DNA from: Sulfuritalea sp.
Lineage (GTDB): Bacteria; Pseudomonadota; Gammaproteobacteria; Burkholderiales; Rhodocyclaceae
NCBI GenBank assembly: GCA_016708585.1
Contig: JADJFK010000015.1
Coordinates: forward strand, 27,630 to 91,629
Direction of reading: 5' to 3'
Length of the DNA: 64,000 bases
In this document: piece after piece, positions 16,644 through 25,292 of the stretch
Layout of the letters: each line of letters begins with the position of its first letter
Numbering within the stretch: the stretch's first letter is position 1
The notes under the pieces: model-generated
Seen by the model: only the letters and a program-made list of their open reading frames with translations
The model's database searches: none
What the model was told of the DNA's origin: nothing
Translations under genes and position numbers: made by a program

Positions 16644-18029
16644 ATGAAGCTGAAACGCTGGCGGGTCCTGCTGCCGGCCTTGCTGCTCGGTGTTTCCTCG
16701 CTGCTGATAGCCCGCCCGACCGATCGCGACGAAGACAAGCCGCCGGCCCTGGGGGCGACGGCCGATCTGTCCACGGCACCGAGGGTCGGCGTCGATCGGC
16801 CGAAGCCCACCTTTCCGCTCTACGAGCGCGACAAGCGCGTCCATGGCCTCAAGCCCTTCCAGAACCTGGTCGATGCGGCGCCGGCGGGTTCCACGCTGCG
16901 TCCGCCGCCGGGCAGCTATTCCGGGCCGGTGGTGATGACCAAGCCGCTGGTCATCGAAGGCGGCGGCCAGGTCACCATCGATGCCGGCGACCGGGGCACG
17001 GTGTTCTCCCTCCAGACCGATGGTGCGGTGTTGCGCGGGCTGCACCTGACCGGTTCCGGCGATTCGCACGACACCGATGATTCCTGCCTCGACGTGCGCG
17101 GCCACCGCAACGTGATCGAGAACCTGGTGATCGACAACTGCCTGTTCGGCATCGACCTCAAGCAGTCGAGCGACAGCGTGGTTCGCAACAACAAGGTTCG
17201 TTCCAAGCCGCGCGAGCTGGGCGTGCGCGGCGACGGCCTGCGCCTGTGGTACAGCGACCGCAACCTGGTCGAGGGCAACGAGGTGGCCGATTCGCGCGAC
17301 ATGGTGGCCTGGTATTCCCACGACAATGTCTACCGCGGCAATGTCGGCATGCGCAGCCGCTACTCGATCCACTTCATGTTCGCCAACAACAACATCGTCG
17401 AAGGCAACCGCTTCTACGACAACTCGGTGGGCGTGTATTTCATGTACACCGAGGGCGGCGTGATGAGGAACAACCTGATCTCCCATGCCACCAGTGCCAC
17501 CGGCATGGCGATCGGTTTCAAGGAGGCCAGCAACGCGCTGATCGAAGGCAACGAAATCATCTACTGTGCCGTCGGCATCGGTTCGGACCTGTCGCCGTTC
17601 CAGCCCGACAGCAAGATCTGGTTGCGCAACAACCGCTTCGCCTTCAACGGTATCGCGGTAAAGTTGACCAGCGAACTCGGCGGCAACGTGGTCACCGACA
17701 ACATTTTCGAGGGCAACCTGACCAACGTGGTGCAGGCCGGGCGCGGCAAGTCGGGCCTCAACGAATGGCGGGGAAACTACTGGGATGACTATCAGGGATT
17801 CGATCGTGACGGCAACGGCGCGGGCGACACGGCCTACGAACTCTACGCCTACGCCGACCAGATATGGATCGAGTTGCCGCCGGCAAAATTCTTCAAGACC
17901 GCGCCGGTGATGGAACTGCTGGATTTCCTTGAGCGGCTGGCACCTTTTTCGTCGCCGGAACTGACGCTGAAGGATGACAGGCCGCGTTTCCTGAAACCGG
18001 AGTCGATCAAAGGCAAGGTGACCGGATGA
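16644..18029 (+). CDS. nosD: periplasmic copper-site maturation protein NosD
   Basis: A 461-residue exported protein made of right-handed beta-helix (CASH/PbH1) repeats, with many N-rich turns such as GNVGMRSRYSIHFMFANNN and the family signature YWDDYQGFDRDGNGAGDT near the C-terminus. NosD works with the NosFY ABC transporter to mature the CuZ centre of NosZ. The signal sequence is LLPALLLGVSSLLIA. Its stop overlaps the nosG start. A second NosD with the same domain plan lies at 25289. Confidence 0.95.
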   Translation: MKLKRWRVLLPALLLGVSSLLIARPTDRDEDKPPALGATADLSTAPRVGVDRPKPTFPLYERDKRVHGLKPFQNLVDAAPAGSTLRPPPGSYSGPVVMTKPLVIEGGGQVTIDAGDRGTVFSLQTDGAVLRGLHLTGSGDSHDTDDSCLDVRGHRNVIENLVIDNCLFGIDLKQSSDSVVRNNKVRSKPRELGVRGDGLRLWYSDRNLVEGNEVADSRDMVAWYSHDNVYRGNVGMRSRYSIHFMFANNNIVEGNRFYDNSVGVYFMYTEGGVMRNNLISHATSATGMAIGFKEASNALIEGNEIIYCAVGIGSDLSPFQPDSKIWLRNNRFAFNGIAVKLTSELGGNVVTDNIFEGNLTNVVQAGRGKSGLNEWRGNYWDDYQGFDRDGNGAGDTAYELYAYADQIWIELPPAKFFKTAPVMELLDFLERLAPFSSPELTLKDDRPRFLKPESIKGKVTG

Positions 18030-18874
18030 GCGAGACGAAACCACCCGCTGCGGCGAAACCGCCCGCTTCGCGCGAACGCATCCAGCAGGCGCGGCGCAAG
18101 TGGCTGCGCACCATCCTGCTCACGGGGGGCGTGACGGGCGCCGCGCTTTCGGGCTTCCTGCCCCTGGTCTATGCCCGGACCAAGCGGTTGCGGCCACCGG
18201 GAGCGCTGGACGAAAGGGATTTCCTGGCTTCATGCATCAAGTGCGGCCAGTGTGTCCAGGTCTGCCCGGTGCAGGCGATCAAGCTGGCCGACCTGGTCGA
18301 CGGCGTCGGCGTCGGCACCCCGTACATCGATGCGCGCGAGCAGGCCTGCGATTTTTCCTGCGACGCGGTGCAGTGCATCCTGGCCTGTCCGACCGGTTCG
18401 CTGGTGTACAAGAAGCCTGCCTTCCTTGGCGTGCGCAAGGGAGCAAAGTTGGCTGCGGCGCCCATCCTCAAGGCCAAGGAGAAGGATCCGGAACCGACGC
18501 TGAACCTCAGCGAACGCATCGGCGTTGCGCGCCTGACGCGGCCGGAGGCCTGTCTGGCAATTCAGGGCAAGGGCTTCAAGGGCCAAGTGCGCGGCGCCTC
18601 TTTCAAGGGTCGCCTGCGTTACATGGAAGTCGACCGCTGGAAACCGATCGGCGTCAGCGAACATCCCTACGACCTTGCCGAGTGCGACCTCTGCGTGCGC
18701 GAATGTCCGGTCAAGGGCGCGATTTCCATCGAAACCGTATTCGCCCCGGACGGTTCGAAGCGCAAGTCGCCGGTGGTGCACGAGCCCTGCGTCGGTTGCG
18801 GCGTCTGCGAGATGATCTGCCCGGTCGAACCGACCTGCATCGTGGTCGATGCACGGGAGGTGTGGAACACATGA
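18026..18874 (+). CDS. nosG: NosG, NapG-type ferredoxin with four [4Fe-4S] clusters
   Basis: The 282-residue protein has a twin-arginine-like N-terminus and hydrophobic stretch (ILLTGGVTGAALSGFLPLVYA). Four cysteine clusters follow: CIKCGQCVQVCP, CDAVQCILACP, CDLCVRECP and CVGCGVCEMICP. It is a peripheral iron-sulfur protein on the periplasmic face. With NosH it forms a menaquinol/quinol dehydrogenase branch feeding the nos cytochromes in clade II systems. Start and stop both overlap neighbours by four bases. Confidence 0.93.
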   Translation: MSETKPPAAAKPPASRERIQQARRKWLRTILLTGGVTGAALSGFLPLVYARTKRLRPPGALDERDFLASCIKCGQCVQVCPVQAIKLADLVDGVGVGTPYIDAREQACDFSCDAVQCILACPTGSLVYKKPAFLGVRKGAKLAAAPILKAKEKDPEPTLNLSERIGVARLTRPEACLAIQGKGFKGQVRGASFKGRLRYMEVDRWKPIGVSEHPYDLAECDLCVRECPVKGAISIETVFAPDGSKRKSPVVHEPCVGCGVCEMICPVEPTCIVVDAREVWNT

Positions 18875-19854
18875 AAAATCCATATCTGAATCGCCGCTTT
18901 CTGGATCAGATCGCGGTGATGCTCGGCCGCGAAGCCAGAAAGCCGTCCGCGATTTCCGGGCGGGCGCAGGAAATCCACGTCCTCAAGCGCGCCACCAACA
19001 AGGAAAGGCTGCAGGAGGCCATGATCGCCCATGCGGATGCGAAGAAAGTTCACACCTGGCGCAACCGGCGCTGGGCGGTGCTGCTGGTCGTCAACCTGTT
19101 CTTTACGCTGTCGTTCTGGCTCGACATCCAGATCCTCGAGGGCGCGCTGACCGCCTCGCGCTTCATCGGCTTCCATCTGATCGATCTGAACTCGGCCTTG
19201 CAGGTCATGCTGGCGCACAAACACATCATCGTCAATCTGGTGATCGGCACCGGCACGGTATTCGTGCTCTGGCTGCTGCTGGGCGGGCGGACTTTCTGTT
19301 CCTGGGTCTGTCCCTACCATTTGCTGGCGGAGTGGGCGGAAAAGATCCACCTCTGGCTGGTCAAGAAGAAGCTGGTGACGGACCAGGACATCGATCGCCG
19401 CCTGCGCACCGGATCGTGGCTTGTTTTCGCCGTTCTCGCCATCGCCACCGGCTATACCGTGTTCGAGTCGATTTCCCCCACCGGCATCGTATCCCGGGCA
19501 CTGATCTACGGTCCCGGACTGGCCTTGCTCTGGGTGCTGGCGCTGCTGGTGTTCGAGGTGTTCTTCTCGCGTCGTGCGTGGTGCCGCTACGCCTGCCCGA
19601 TCGGGCTCACCTACGGGGTGGTCGGCATCTTCTCGCCGGTGCGCGTCAAGTACAAGCTGGAAAGCTGTTTCCACGAGGGCGACTGCCGCAAGGTCTGCCT
19701 GGTGCCGCATGTGCTCGACACGGTGATCAAGGGCCGCGCGGTGGATACCGAAATACCCATCGGCCCGGACTGCACCCGCTGCGGCCTGTGCGTCGACACC
19801 TGCCCGACCGGGTCGCTCACCTTCGATGTCAAGGGGCTCTCCAGGCTGCTCTGA
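18871..19854 (+). CDS. nosH: NosH, NapH-type membrane ferredoxin (quinol oxidation)
   Basis: A 327-residue inner-membrane protein with four transmembrane helices (first at about residues 68-86) and the NapH signatures CSWVCPYHLLAEW and CRYACPIGLTYG on the membrane face. A C-terminal ferredoxin region carries CFHEGDCRKVC and CTRCGLCVDTCP. It should take electrons from quinol and pass them to NosG and the c-type cytochromes. ATG 18871 overlaps the nosG stop, with GGGAGG upstream. Confidence 0.93.
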   Translation: MKNPYLNRRFLDQIAVMLGREARKPSAISGRAQEIHVLKRATNKERLQEAMIAHADAKKVHTWRNRRWAVLLVVNLFFTLSFWLDIQILEGALTASRFIGFHLIDLNSALQVMLAHKHIIVNLVIGTGTVFVLWLLLGGRTFCSWVCPYHLLAEWAEKIHLWLVKKKLVTDQDIDRRLRTGSWLVFAVLAIATGYTVFESISPTGIVSRALIYGPGLALLWVLALLVFEVFFSRRAWCRYACPIGLTYGVVGIFSPVRVKYKLESCFHEGDCRKVCLVPHVLDTVIKGRAVDTEIPIGPDCTRCGLCVDTCPTGSLTFDVKGLSRLL

Positions 19855-19883
19855 ACCGCGACATCCGTCGTCACCTACCCGCC

Positions 19884-20762
19884 ATGATCCAATTCTCCAA
19901 CGTAAGCAAAAGCTTTCGCAAGACCTGCGTCCTCGACGACATCAGCCTCGACATAGGCTTGTCCGAGCGTGTCGCACTGATCGGCTCCAACGGCGCCGGC
20001 AAGACCACGCTGATCCGCTGCCTGCTCGGCGAATACACCTTCGACGGCCGGGTCACCATCGATGGTCGCGATCCGCGCCGGGAGCGCACGGCTGTTCTCG
20101 GCTCGATTGGTTTCGTGCCGCAACTGCCGCCGCCGCTGAAAATGCCGGTGGCGCAGTTGATCGATTTCTCCGCCGCGCTGTGCGGCACCGACCCGGCGCG
20201 CATCCACGAACTGGCGCAACGCCTGGGGCTCGACCTGGCGCCGATCCTGACGCGGCCTTTCGTCAAGCTCTCGGGCGGCATGAAGCAGAAGCTGCTGATC
20301 GCGATCGCGCTCGGGCGCGAGGCAAAGGTGCTGGTGATGGACGAACCGGCCGCCAACCTCGACCCGGAGGCGCGCAAGATCTTCTTCGAACTGCTCGCCG
20401 AGCGCCAGCAGGATGTCACCATGCTGATCTCCAGCCATCGCCTCAACGAGGTTTCGGCGCTGGTCAATCGCGTCGTGGAAATGGACATGGGCAAGGTGGT
20501 GCTCGACGATCGCGTCGCCGATGACGTTTCGCTTTCCGGCCAGTTTGCCTGCCGCATTTCGATCAAGCGCAGCGAGGCGGCATTCGCCAAGGCGATGCAG
20601 GCATGGAATTTCCGCGATCTCGGCGACGGGCTGGAATGGGAGGGCGAGGTGCCCGGTCCCGACCGCCTGCGCTTCATGGGCATGACCTCGCGCTATGTGG
20701 CGCTGATCAGCGATTACTCGCTTGCGGAAGCAAGAGTCGGCGCTGGCGATACGGCAAATTGA
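19884..20762 (+). CDS. nosF: ABC transporter ATPase NosF
   Basis: A 292-residue ATPase with Walker A GSNGAGKTT, Q-loop PQLPPP, signature LSGGMKQK, Walker B VLVMDEP and H-loop SSH. It pairs with NosY and NosD to energise CuZ assembly in NosZ. The last residues, RVGAGDTAN, are encoded by a dispersed-repeat copy, and the stop TGA overlaps the nosL ATG within the same junction. So the repeat has replaced the native C-terminus and intergenic boundary. Confidence 0.94.
   Translation: MIQFSNVSKSFRKTCVLDDISLDIGLSERVALIGSNGAGKTTLIRCLLGEYTFDGRVTIDGRDPRRERTAVLGSIGFVPQLPPPLKMPVAQLIDFSAALCGTDPARIHELAQRLGLDLAPILTRPFVKLSGGMKQKLLIAIALGREAKVLVMDEPAANLDPEARKIFFELLAERQQDVTMLISSHRLNEVSALVNRVVEMDMGKVVLDDRVADDVSLSGQFACRISIKRSEAAFAKAMQAWNFRDLGDGLEWEGEVPGPDRLRFMGMTSRYVALISDYSLAEARVGAGDTAN
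20732..20755 (+). repeat. 24-bp dispersed repeat, copy 3 (nosF 3' end)
   Basis: AAGAGTCGGCGCT plus GGCGATACGGC; 22 of 24 match. It encodes the last residues of NosF, five bases before the stop codon that overlaps the nosL start. Confidence 0.85.
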
Positions 20763-21226
20763 TGGACCGGCGCCGCTTCATCGTCGCCGGTTTTGCCTTG
20801 ACGCCACTGGCGGCAGCTTTGTCCGCCTGCGGCAAGTCCGGTCCATGGCCGGAGGGCATGGCCGAGATCAAATGGGACCGCGATACCTGCGTCCGCTGCA
20901 GCATGGTGATTTCCGACCGCCGCTTTGCCGCCGAGATGCGCGGCGGCGGGAAAGACATCGTGTTCAAGTTCGACGACATCGGCTGCGCCATGTTCTGGAT
21001 GCGCGACAAGGCCGGGGACTTCCCGTGGATGGCGGAAGCGGCCACGCGGATCTGGGTCGCCGATGCCGCGGGCAAGGGCGACAAGTGGCTCGATGCGCGC
21101 AAGGCACACTACAGCGGCGGGGCGATGTCGCCGATGGGCTATAACTTCAGCGCGCGCGCCTACGCCGAGGCGGGCTCGCAAAGCTTTGACGAAATGCGCC
21201 AGCACGTGCTGGCGAAAGGCAAATAG
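20762..21226 (+). CDS. nosL: NosL-family copper-binding lipoprotein
   Basis: A 154-residue protein with a lipoprotein/Tat-like N-terminus (MDRRRFIVAGFALTPLAAAL then SAC). The NosL metal motif is CVRCSMVISD, followed by FKFDDIGCAMFWM and HYSGGAMSPMGY. NosL is a copper chaperone that delivers Cu(I) to apo-NosZ via the NosDFY complex. ATG overlaps the nosF stop. This is one of three NosL-family proteins in the window. Confidence 0.9.
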   Translation: MDRRRFIVAGFALTPLAAALSACGKSGPWPEGMAEIKWDRDTCVRCSMVISDRRFAAEMRGGGKDIVFKFDDIGCAMFWMRDKAGDFPWMAEAATRIWVADAAGKGDKWLDARKAHYSGGAMSPMGYNFSARAYAEAGSQSFDEMRQHVLAKGK

Positions 21227-22059
21227 TGATTACCAAACAACTCTGGCTCACCGCCAAACTCGACATCGTCGAATCCCTGCGCGCGCGCTGGTTCCAGGTC
21301 TATACCCTGGTCTTCGGCGGCATCGTCGCGCTGCTCTTCCTCTTCGGCCTCACCGAATCGCGGGTGCTCGGCTTCATCGGCCTGTCGCGGCTGCTGGTGA
21401 CCTACATCCAGCTGACCATGGCGATCCTGCCGATCTTCGTCCTCATCACCACGGTGCGTTCGGTGGCGGGCGACCGCGAGGCCGGCGTCTATGAATACCT
21501 GCTGTCGCTGCCGGTGTCGCTGGCGGCGTGGTTCTGGGGCAAGATCCTCGGCCGCTACATCGTCATCTTCCTGCCCGTGTTCGGCGCCATGGTGCTGGCG
21601 GTGCTGATCGCGCTGCTGCGCGGCATCGAAGTGCCGTGGGGCATGTTCGGCTATTACACCGCGCTGCTGGCCGTGATGGCGGCCTGCTTCCTCGGCATCG
21701 GCATGCTGATCTCGGCGCTCGCGCGCAGCACCGACATGGCGCAGGGCGCCGCCTTCGTGGTCTGGCTGACGCTGCTGCTGTTCCTCGACCTTATCCTGCT
21801 CGGCGTCATGATCCAGGGCAAGGTCTCGCCGGAAGTTGCGGTGACCATGGCGCTGGCCAATCCGCTGCAGGTCTTCCGTACCGCCGCCCTGGCGCTGTTC
21901 GATCCGCAACTGATCGTGCTCGGCCCTTCGGCCTACGTGATCCTCGACCTGTTCGGCGTGATCGGCTACAAGGTGTTCGCCCTGGCCTATCCGACCGTGG
22001 TCGGCGTGGCGGCGGCGGTGCTGGGCTATCAGATATTCAAGCGGGGCGATTTGCCGTGA
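21226..22059 (+). CDS. nosY: ABC transporter permease NosY
   Basis: A 277-residue inner-membrane protein with six predicted helices, starting at GTG 21226 (overlapping the nosL stop). The family features are the cytoplasmic TVRSVAGDREAGVYEYLLSL (NosY coupling helix region) and the closing helices before YQIFKRGDLP. It is the membrane subunit partnering NosF and NosD. Its stop overlaps the GTG of the thioredoxin-like gene. Confidence 0.93.
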   Translation: MITKQLWLTAKLDIVESLRARWFQVYTLVFGGIVALLFLFGLTESRVLGFIGLSRLLVTYIQLTMAILPIFVLITTVRSVAGDREAGVYEYLLSLPVSLAAWFWGKILGRYIVIFLPVFGAMVLAVLIALLRGIEVPWGMFGYYTALLAVMAACFLGIGMLISALARSTDMAQGAAFVVWLTLLLFLDLILLGVMIQGKVSPEVAVTMALANPLQVFRTAALALFDPQLIVLGPSAYVILDLFGVIGYKVFALAYPTVVGVAAAVLGYQIFKRGDLP

Positions 22060-22601
22060 GTGGCCGAAAGTTATGCCTCCGGCGGAGCCGGTGGCGGTAT
22101 CCCTCGCGGACGGCGCTGGCGCTACGGCGATTCCTCGTCCTTGCGCTGCTGCTGGCCGGGACGGCGCAGGCCGCGAACAGCGACGCCCTGTTTGCCGCGA
22201 AACTCGACAGCAGCGACGGCAAGGTGGTCGCGCTCGAGACCTGGCGCGGCAAGCCGCTGATCGTGAACTTCTGGGCGCGCTGGTGCGCGCCCTGCCGCGT
22301 CGAGATTCCGGAACTGGTCAAGACCCAGGATAAATACCGCAAACGCGGCCTGGTCGTGATCGGCATCGGCCTCGAGGACAAGGCGGAATCCGTGCGCGAC
22401 TTCATGAAGGCCTACGAGATGAGCTACACGGTGCTGCTGGCCAGGGACGGGGGCATCGAACTGATGAAGGCCCTGGGCAACACGCGCGCCGGACTGCCCT
22501 TCACCGTGGCCATCGATCGTCGTGGCGAGATCGTCGCGATCAAGCTGGGCGCGATGAATCGCAGCGAGCTCGATGCCGCCGGCGAAGCGGCCCTGAAGTA
22601 G
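22056..22601 (+). CDS. exported TlpA/ResA-type thioredoxin-like protein
   Basis: A 181-residue protein. The catalytic motif is WARWCAPCRVEIPEL (CxxC), with the cis-proline region TRAGLPFTVAIDRRG. The leader is basic then hydrophobic (FLVLALLLAGTAQA). GTG 22056 overlaps the nosY stop. The whole basic n-region (from about RKLCLRRSRWRYPSRT) is encoded by a 63-bp long form of the dispersed repeat, so the repeat supplies signal-peptide residues. It probably keeps copper-ligand cysteines (NosL, SCO, CuA of NosZ) or cytochrome cysteines reduced. Confidence 0.88.
   Translation: MSGRKLCLRRSRWRYPSRTALALRRFLVLALLLAGTAQAANSDALFAAKLDSSDGKVVALETWRGKPLIVNFWARWCAPCRVEIPELVKTQDKYRKRGLVVIGIGLEDKAESVRDFMKAYEMSYTVLLARDGGIELMKALGNTRAGLPFTVAIDRRGEIVAIKLGAMNRSELDAAGEAALK
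22066..22128 (+). repeat. 63-bp long form of the dispersed repeat, copy 4
   Basis: GAAAGT, then a 39-base insert (22072-22110), then CGGCGCTGGCGCTACGGC. The two flanks together equal the 24-bp form. The insert begins TATGCC and ends CGCGGA, as at 33187-33225. Confidence 0.85.
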
Positions 22602-22615
22602 CCCGCTGGGTTCCG

Positions 22616-23374
22616 ATGCAGACGAAGAACCTGCTCGACAACAGTTTCGGCAACCAGGCCGTCAGCCCCGCCGAACGGCGCCGGCGCATCGGCGTGGTGT
22701 TCGATGCGATCGCGCCGCGCTATGACCTGATGAACGACCTGATGAGCTTCGGCATCCATCGCCTGTGGAAGCGCACGCTGGCCCGCCGGGTGGCCGGCAC
22801 GGGCGGCCTCGCGGTCGACCTGGCCGGCGGTACCGGCGATGTGGCGCGCCTGCTGGTCGACGGGGAGCGGCGGGTGGTGGTCTGCGATCCGAGCCTGCCG
22901 ATGATGATGGCGGGACGCAGCCGGGGCAGCACCGGCATGACATGGCTGGCCGGCGAAGCCGAGAAGCTTCCGTTTGCCGATGCCAGCGTGGACCTGCTGA
23001 CGGTCGCCTTCGGCCTGCGCAACGCCACGCATCTCGGCTCGGCCCTGGCCGAGATCCGGCGCGTGCTGAAGCCCGGCGCGCGCTTCGTCTGCCTGGAATT
23101 TTCGCGGCCGGCGAAATGGCTGGCGCCGTTCTACGATCTTTACTCGTTCCTGGTCATCCCGCGCCTGGGCGCGCTGGTGGCGCGGGAGCCGCTGGCCTAC
23201 CAGTATCTGGTCGAGTCGATCCGGCGCTTTCCGGACCAGGCGGAGTTCGCGCGTCTCATGGAGCAGTCCGGTCTTGGCGACGTGCACTGGAAAAACGTAT
23301 CCTTCGGCATTGCCTGCCTTCATTTCGGTACTTGTCCCCATAATGTCCAGCCGCCCCTTGATCTGCGTACATAG
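22616..23374 (+). CDS. ubiE: C-methyltransferase UbiE/MenG (quinone biosynthesis)
   Basis: A 252-residue class I SAM methyltransferase: YDLMNDLMSFGIHRLWK at the N-terminus, SAM motif VDLAGGTGDVA, FGLRNATHLGSALAE and the conserved QYLVESIRRFPDQ. It methylates 2-methoxy-6-polyprenyl-benzoquinol and/or demethylmenaquinol. The C-terminus (FGTCPHNVQPPLDLRT) departs from the usual family ending HRGFK, and a REP-like repeat starts just after the stop, so the tail may have been changed. The following menA suggests it acts in menaquinone synthesis. Confidence 0.9.
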   Translation: MQTKNLLDNSFGNQAVSPAERRRRIGVVFDAIAPRYDLMNDLMSFGIHRLWKRTLARRVAGTGGLAVDLAGGTGDVARLLVDGERRVVVCDPSLPMMMAGRSRGSTGMTWLAGEAEKLPFADASVDLLTVAFGLRNATHLGSALAEIRRVLKPGARFVCLEFSRPAKWLAPFYDLYSFLVIPRLGALVAREPLAYQYLVESIRRFPDQAEFARLMEQSGLGDVHWKNVSFGIACLHFGTCPHNVQPPLDLRT

Positions 23375-23388
23375 CGCTCATATTCCCT

Positions 23389-23456
23389 CGTCACACCGGC
23401 GGAAGCCGGTGTCCAGTGAGGCGCTCAACTCGATTCCGGCGTTCGCCGGAATGACG
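23389..23456. repeat. REP-like intergenic inverted repeats
   Basis: ACACCGGC/GCCGGTGT (left) and GATTCCGGC/GCCGGAATGACG (right) are the two arms of the common bacterial repeat that ends in GGAATGACG. It fills the gap between ubiE and menA. A single arm of the same family lies at 40671. Confidence 0.8.
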
Positions 23457-23487
23457 AGCCGGACTTCGTGGCTAATCAGGTGTCCTC

Positions 23488-24402
23488 ATGAGACCTGAAC
23501 TGCCCGCCGCGGTGACCGCAGCGCCGCCTTCCGGCTGGCGGGTCTGGTGGACCGCCACCCGGCCGCGCACGCTGAGCATTGCCGCGACGCCGGTTCTGGT
23601 CGGCACGGCGCTGGCCATGGCGGAGGGCGTCGCGCCGGGCTGGTTTGCGATGCTGGCCGCGCTGTGCTGCGCGATCCTGATCCAGGTCGGCACCAACCTG
23701 CACAACGATGCCGCCGATTTCGAGCGCGGTACCGACCAGCCCGACCGCATCGGCCCGCTGCGCGTCACCGCGGCGGGATGGGCGAGCCCGGCGGCGGTGC
23801 GCCGCGCGGCCGCGATCAGCTTCGCGCTGGCCCTGGTGCTGGGCATCTATCTGGTCGCGGTGGGGGGCTGGCCGATCTTCGTCGCCGGCATCGCTTCGCT
23901 GCTGGCCGGCTGGTCGTATTCGGGCGGGCGCCATCCGGTTTCCCATACGCCTTTGGGCGAACTGTTCGTCCTGGTGTTTTTCGGCCTGGTCGCCGTGGCG
24001 GGCAGCCACTGGCTGCAGCGCGGCGCCTGGTCGCCGAATGCGTGGCTGGCGGGGATCGTGGTCGGCCTGCCGGCGGCGGCGGTGTTGCTGGTGAACAACT
24101 ATCGGGACCTGGAAGACGACCTGCGCAGCGGCCGGCGGACCCTGGCCGCCCTGATCGGCCGCGGCAACTCGCGCCTGGCCTATGCCGCAATGATGTCGCT
24201 GCCGTTCGCGGTGTTGCCCCTGCTGGCCTGGCATGGCCTGCAAGGCGCGCTGCTCGGCTTGCTGGCACTGCCCCTCGCCGCATCGCTGATCCGCCGCCTG
24301 CACCGCACCCAACCCGGACCGCAGCTCAACCTCCTGCTGGCGGGCACCGCCCAGGCCGGGTTTGCCCTCGGTGCGCTGCTCGCGATCGGATTGCTGCTGT
24401 GA
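23488..24402 (+). CDS. menA: 1,4-dihydroxy-2-naphthoate polyprenyltransferase-like (MenA family)
   Basis: A 304-residue UbiA-superfamily prenyltransferase with about eight membrane helices. It opens WWTATRPRTLSIAATPVLVG, has the first Asp-rich motif NLHNDAADFERGTDQPDRIG and the second NNYRDLEDDLRSGRRTLA. The DxxD pattern and RIGPLR context are MenA-like rather than UbiA-like. It attaches the polyprenyl tail to DHNA in menaquinone synthesis. Next to ubiE and the NosGH quinol branch this hints that a naphthoquinone is used. Start ATG follows the REP repeat. Confidence 0.85.
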   Translation: MRPELPAAVTAAPPSGWRVWWTATRPRTLSIAATPVLVGTALAMAEGVAPGWFAMLAALCCAILIQVGTNLHNDAADFERGTDQPDRIGPLRVTAAGWASPAAVRRAAAISFALALVLGIYLVAVGGWPIFVAGIASLLAGWSYSGGRHPVSHTPLGELFVLVFFGLVAVAGSHWLQRGAWSPNAWLAGIVVGLPAAAVLLVNNYRDLEDDLRSGRRTLAALIGRGNSRLAYAAMMSLPFAVLPLLAWHGLQGALLGLLALPLAASLIRRLHRTQPGPQLNLLLAGTAQAGFALGALLAIGLLL

Positions 24403-25292
24403 ACCTGCCGGTGGTCGAGCTGTTCCTGCCGCTGGCGCTGGCCTTCATCATGTTCGCGCTCGGCCTGACGCTGGTGGTCGCCGATTTCAAGCGGGTGTTC
24501 ACGCGGCCCCGGGCCATGCTGGTCGGCCTCGCCGGGCAAATGCTGCTGTTCCCGGTGTTTGCCTACGCGCTGGCGCTGGCCTGGCGCTTGCCGGCGGAGA
24601 TGGCCGTCGGACTGATGATCCTCGCCGCCTGCCCGGGCGGCGTCAGTTCCGGCTTGCTGACCCACCTGGCGCGCGGCGACACCGCGCTGTCGATTTCGCT
24701 CACCGCGGTGACCAGCGTCGCCGCCGTCATCACGGTTCCCTTCGTCGTCGATCTGGCCATGGCGCGGTTCATGCACTCCGCGGCCGGCGTGGAATTTCCC
24801 TTGCTGAAGATGGTGCGCGGCGTGTTCCTGCTGACCACGGTGCCGGTGGTGCTCGGCATGGGCCTGAAGGCCTGGCGCCCGGCGCTGGCCCTGCGCCTGG
24901 AACGGCCGGCGGGTCGCCTGGCGACCGCGCTGTTCGTGCTGATCGTGCTGGCCACCTTCTTCAGCCAGCGCCAGGTGCTGATGGCTAATCTGGGCAGCAT
25001 CGGGCCGGCCGCGATGCTGCTCAACCTGCTGGTGATCGCGGCGGGTTTCGCCATGGCGCGCGCCGGCGGCCTGCAGCGCCGCGACCGGATCGCGGTGGCC
25101 ACCGAATGCGGTTTGCAGAATGCCGGCCTCGGAATTTTCATCGCCGCCAGCGTCATGCAGTCGCCGGCCATGACGGTACCCAGCGTGGTGTACGCCCTGC
25201 TGATGAATTTCGGCGCGATCGGCTTCGTGATCCTGATGCGCGGCGCCGAGCGAAACTTCGCCGGCGGGCGCACCGATGCCGCCGTTCGATGA
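24399..25292 (+). CDS. bile acid:sodium symporter (BASS) family transporter
   Basis: A 297-residue protein with about nine to ten membrane helices. BASS signatures are FALGLTLVVADFKRVF, AACPGGVSSGLLTHLARGDTALS and ECGLQNAGLGIFIA. It starts at GTG 24399 overlapping menA, and its end overlaps the second nosD. The substrate cannot be told from the sequence; family members carry bile acids, pantoate, pyruvate or other organic anions with sodium. Operon placement with quinone genes is the only clue. Confidence 0.85.
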   Translation: MNLPVVELFLPLALAFIMFALGLTLVVADFKRVFTRPRAMLVGLAGQMLLFPVFAYALALAWRLPAEMAVGLMILAACPGGVSSGLLTHLARGDTALSISLTAVTSVAAVITVPFVVDLAMARFMHSAAGVEFPLLKMVRGVFLLTTVPVVLGMGLKAWRPALALRLERPAGRLATALFVLIVLATFFSQRQVLMANLGSIGPAAMLLNLLVIAAGFAMARAGGLQRRDRIAVATECGLQNAGLGIFIAASVMQSPAMTVPSVVYALLMNFGAIGFVILMRGAERNFAGGRTDAAVR

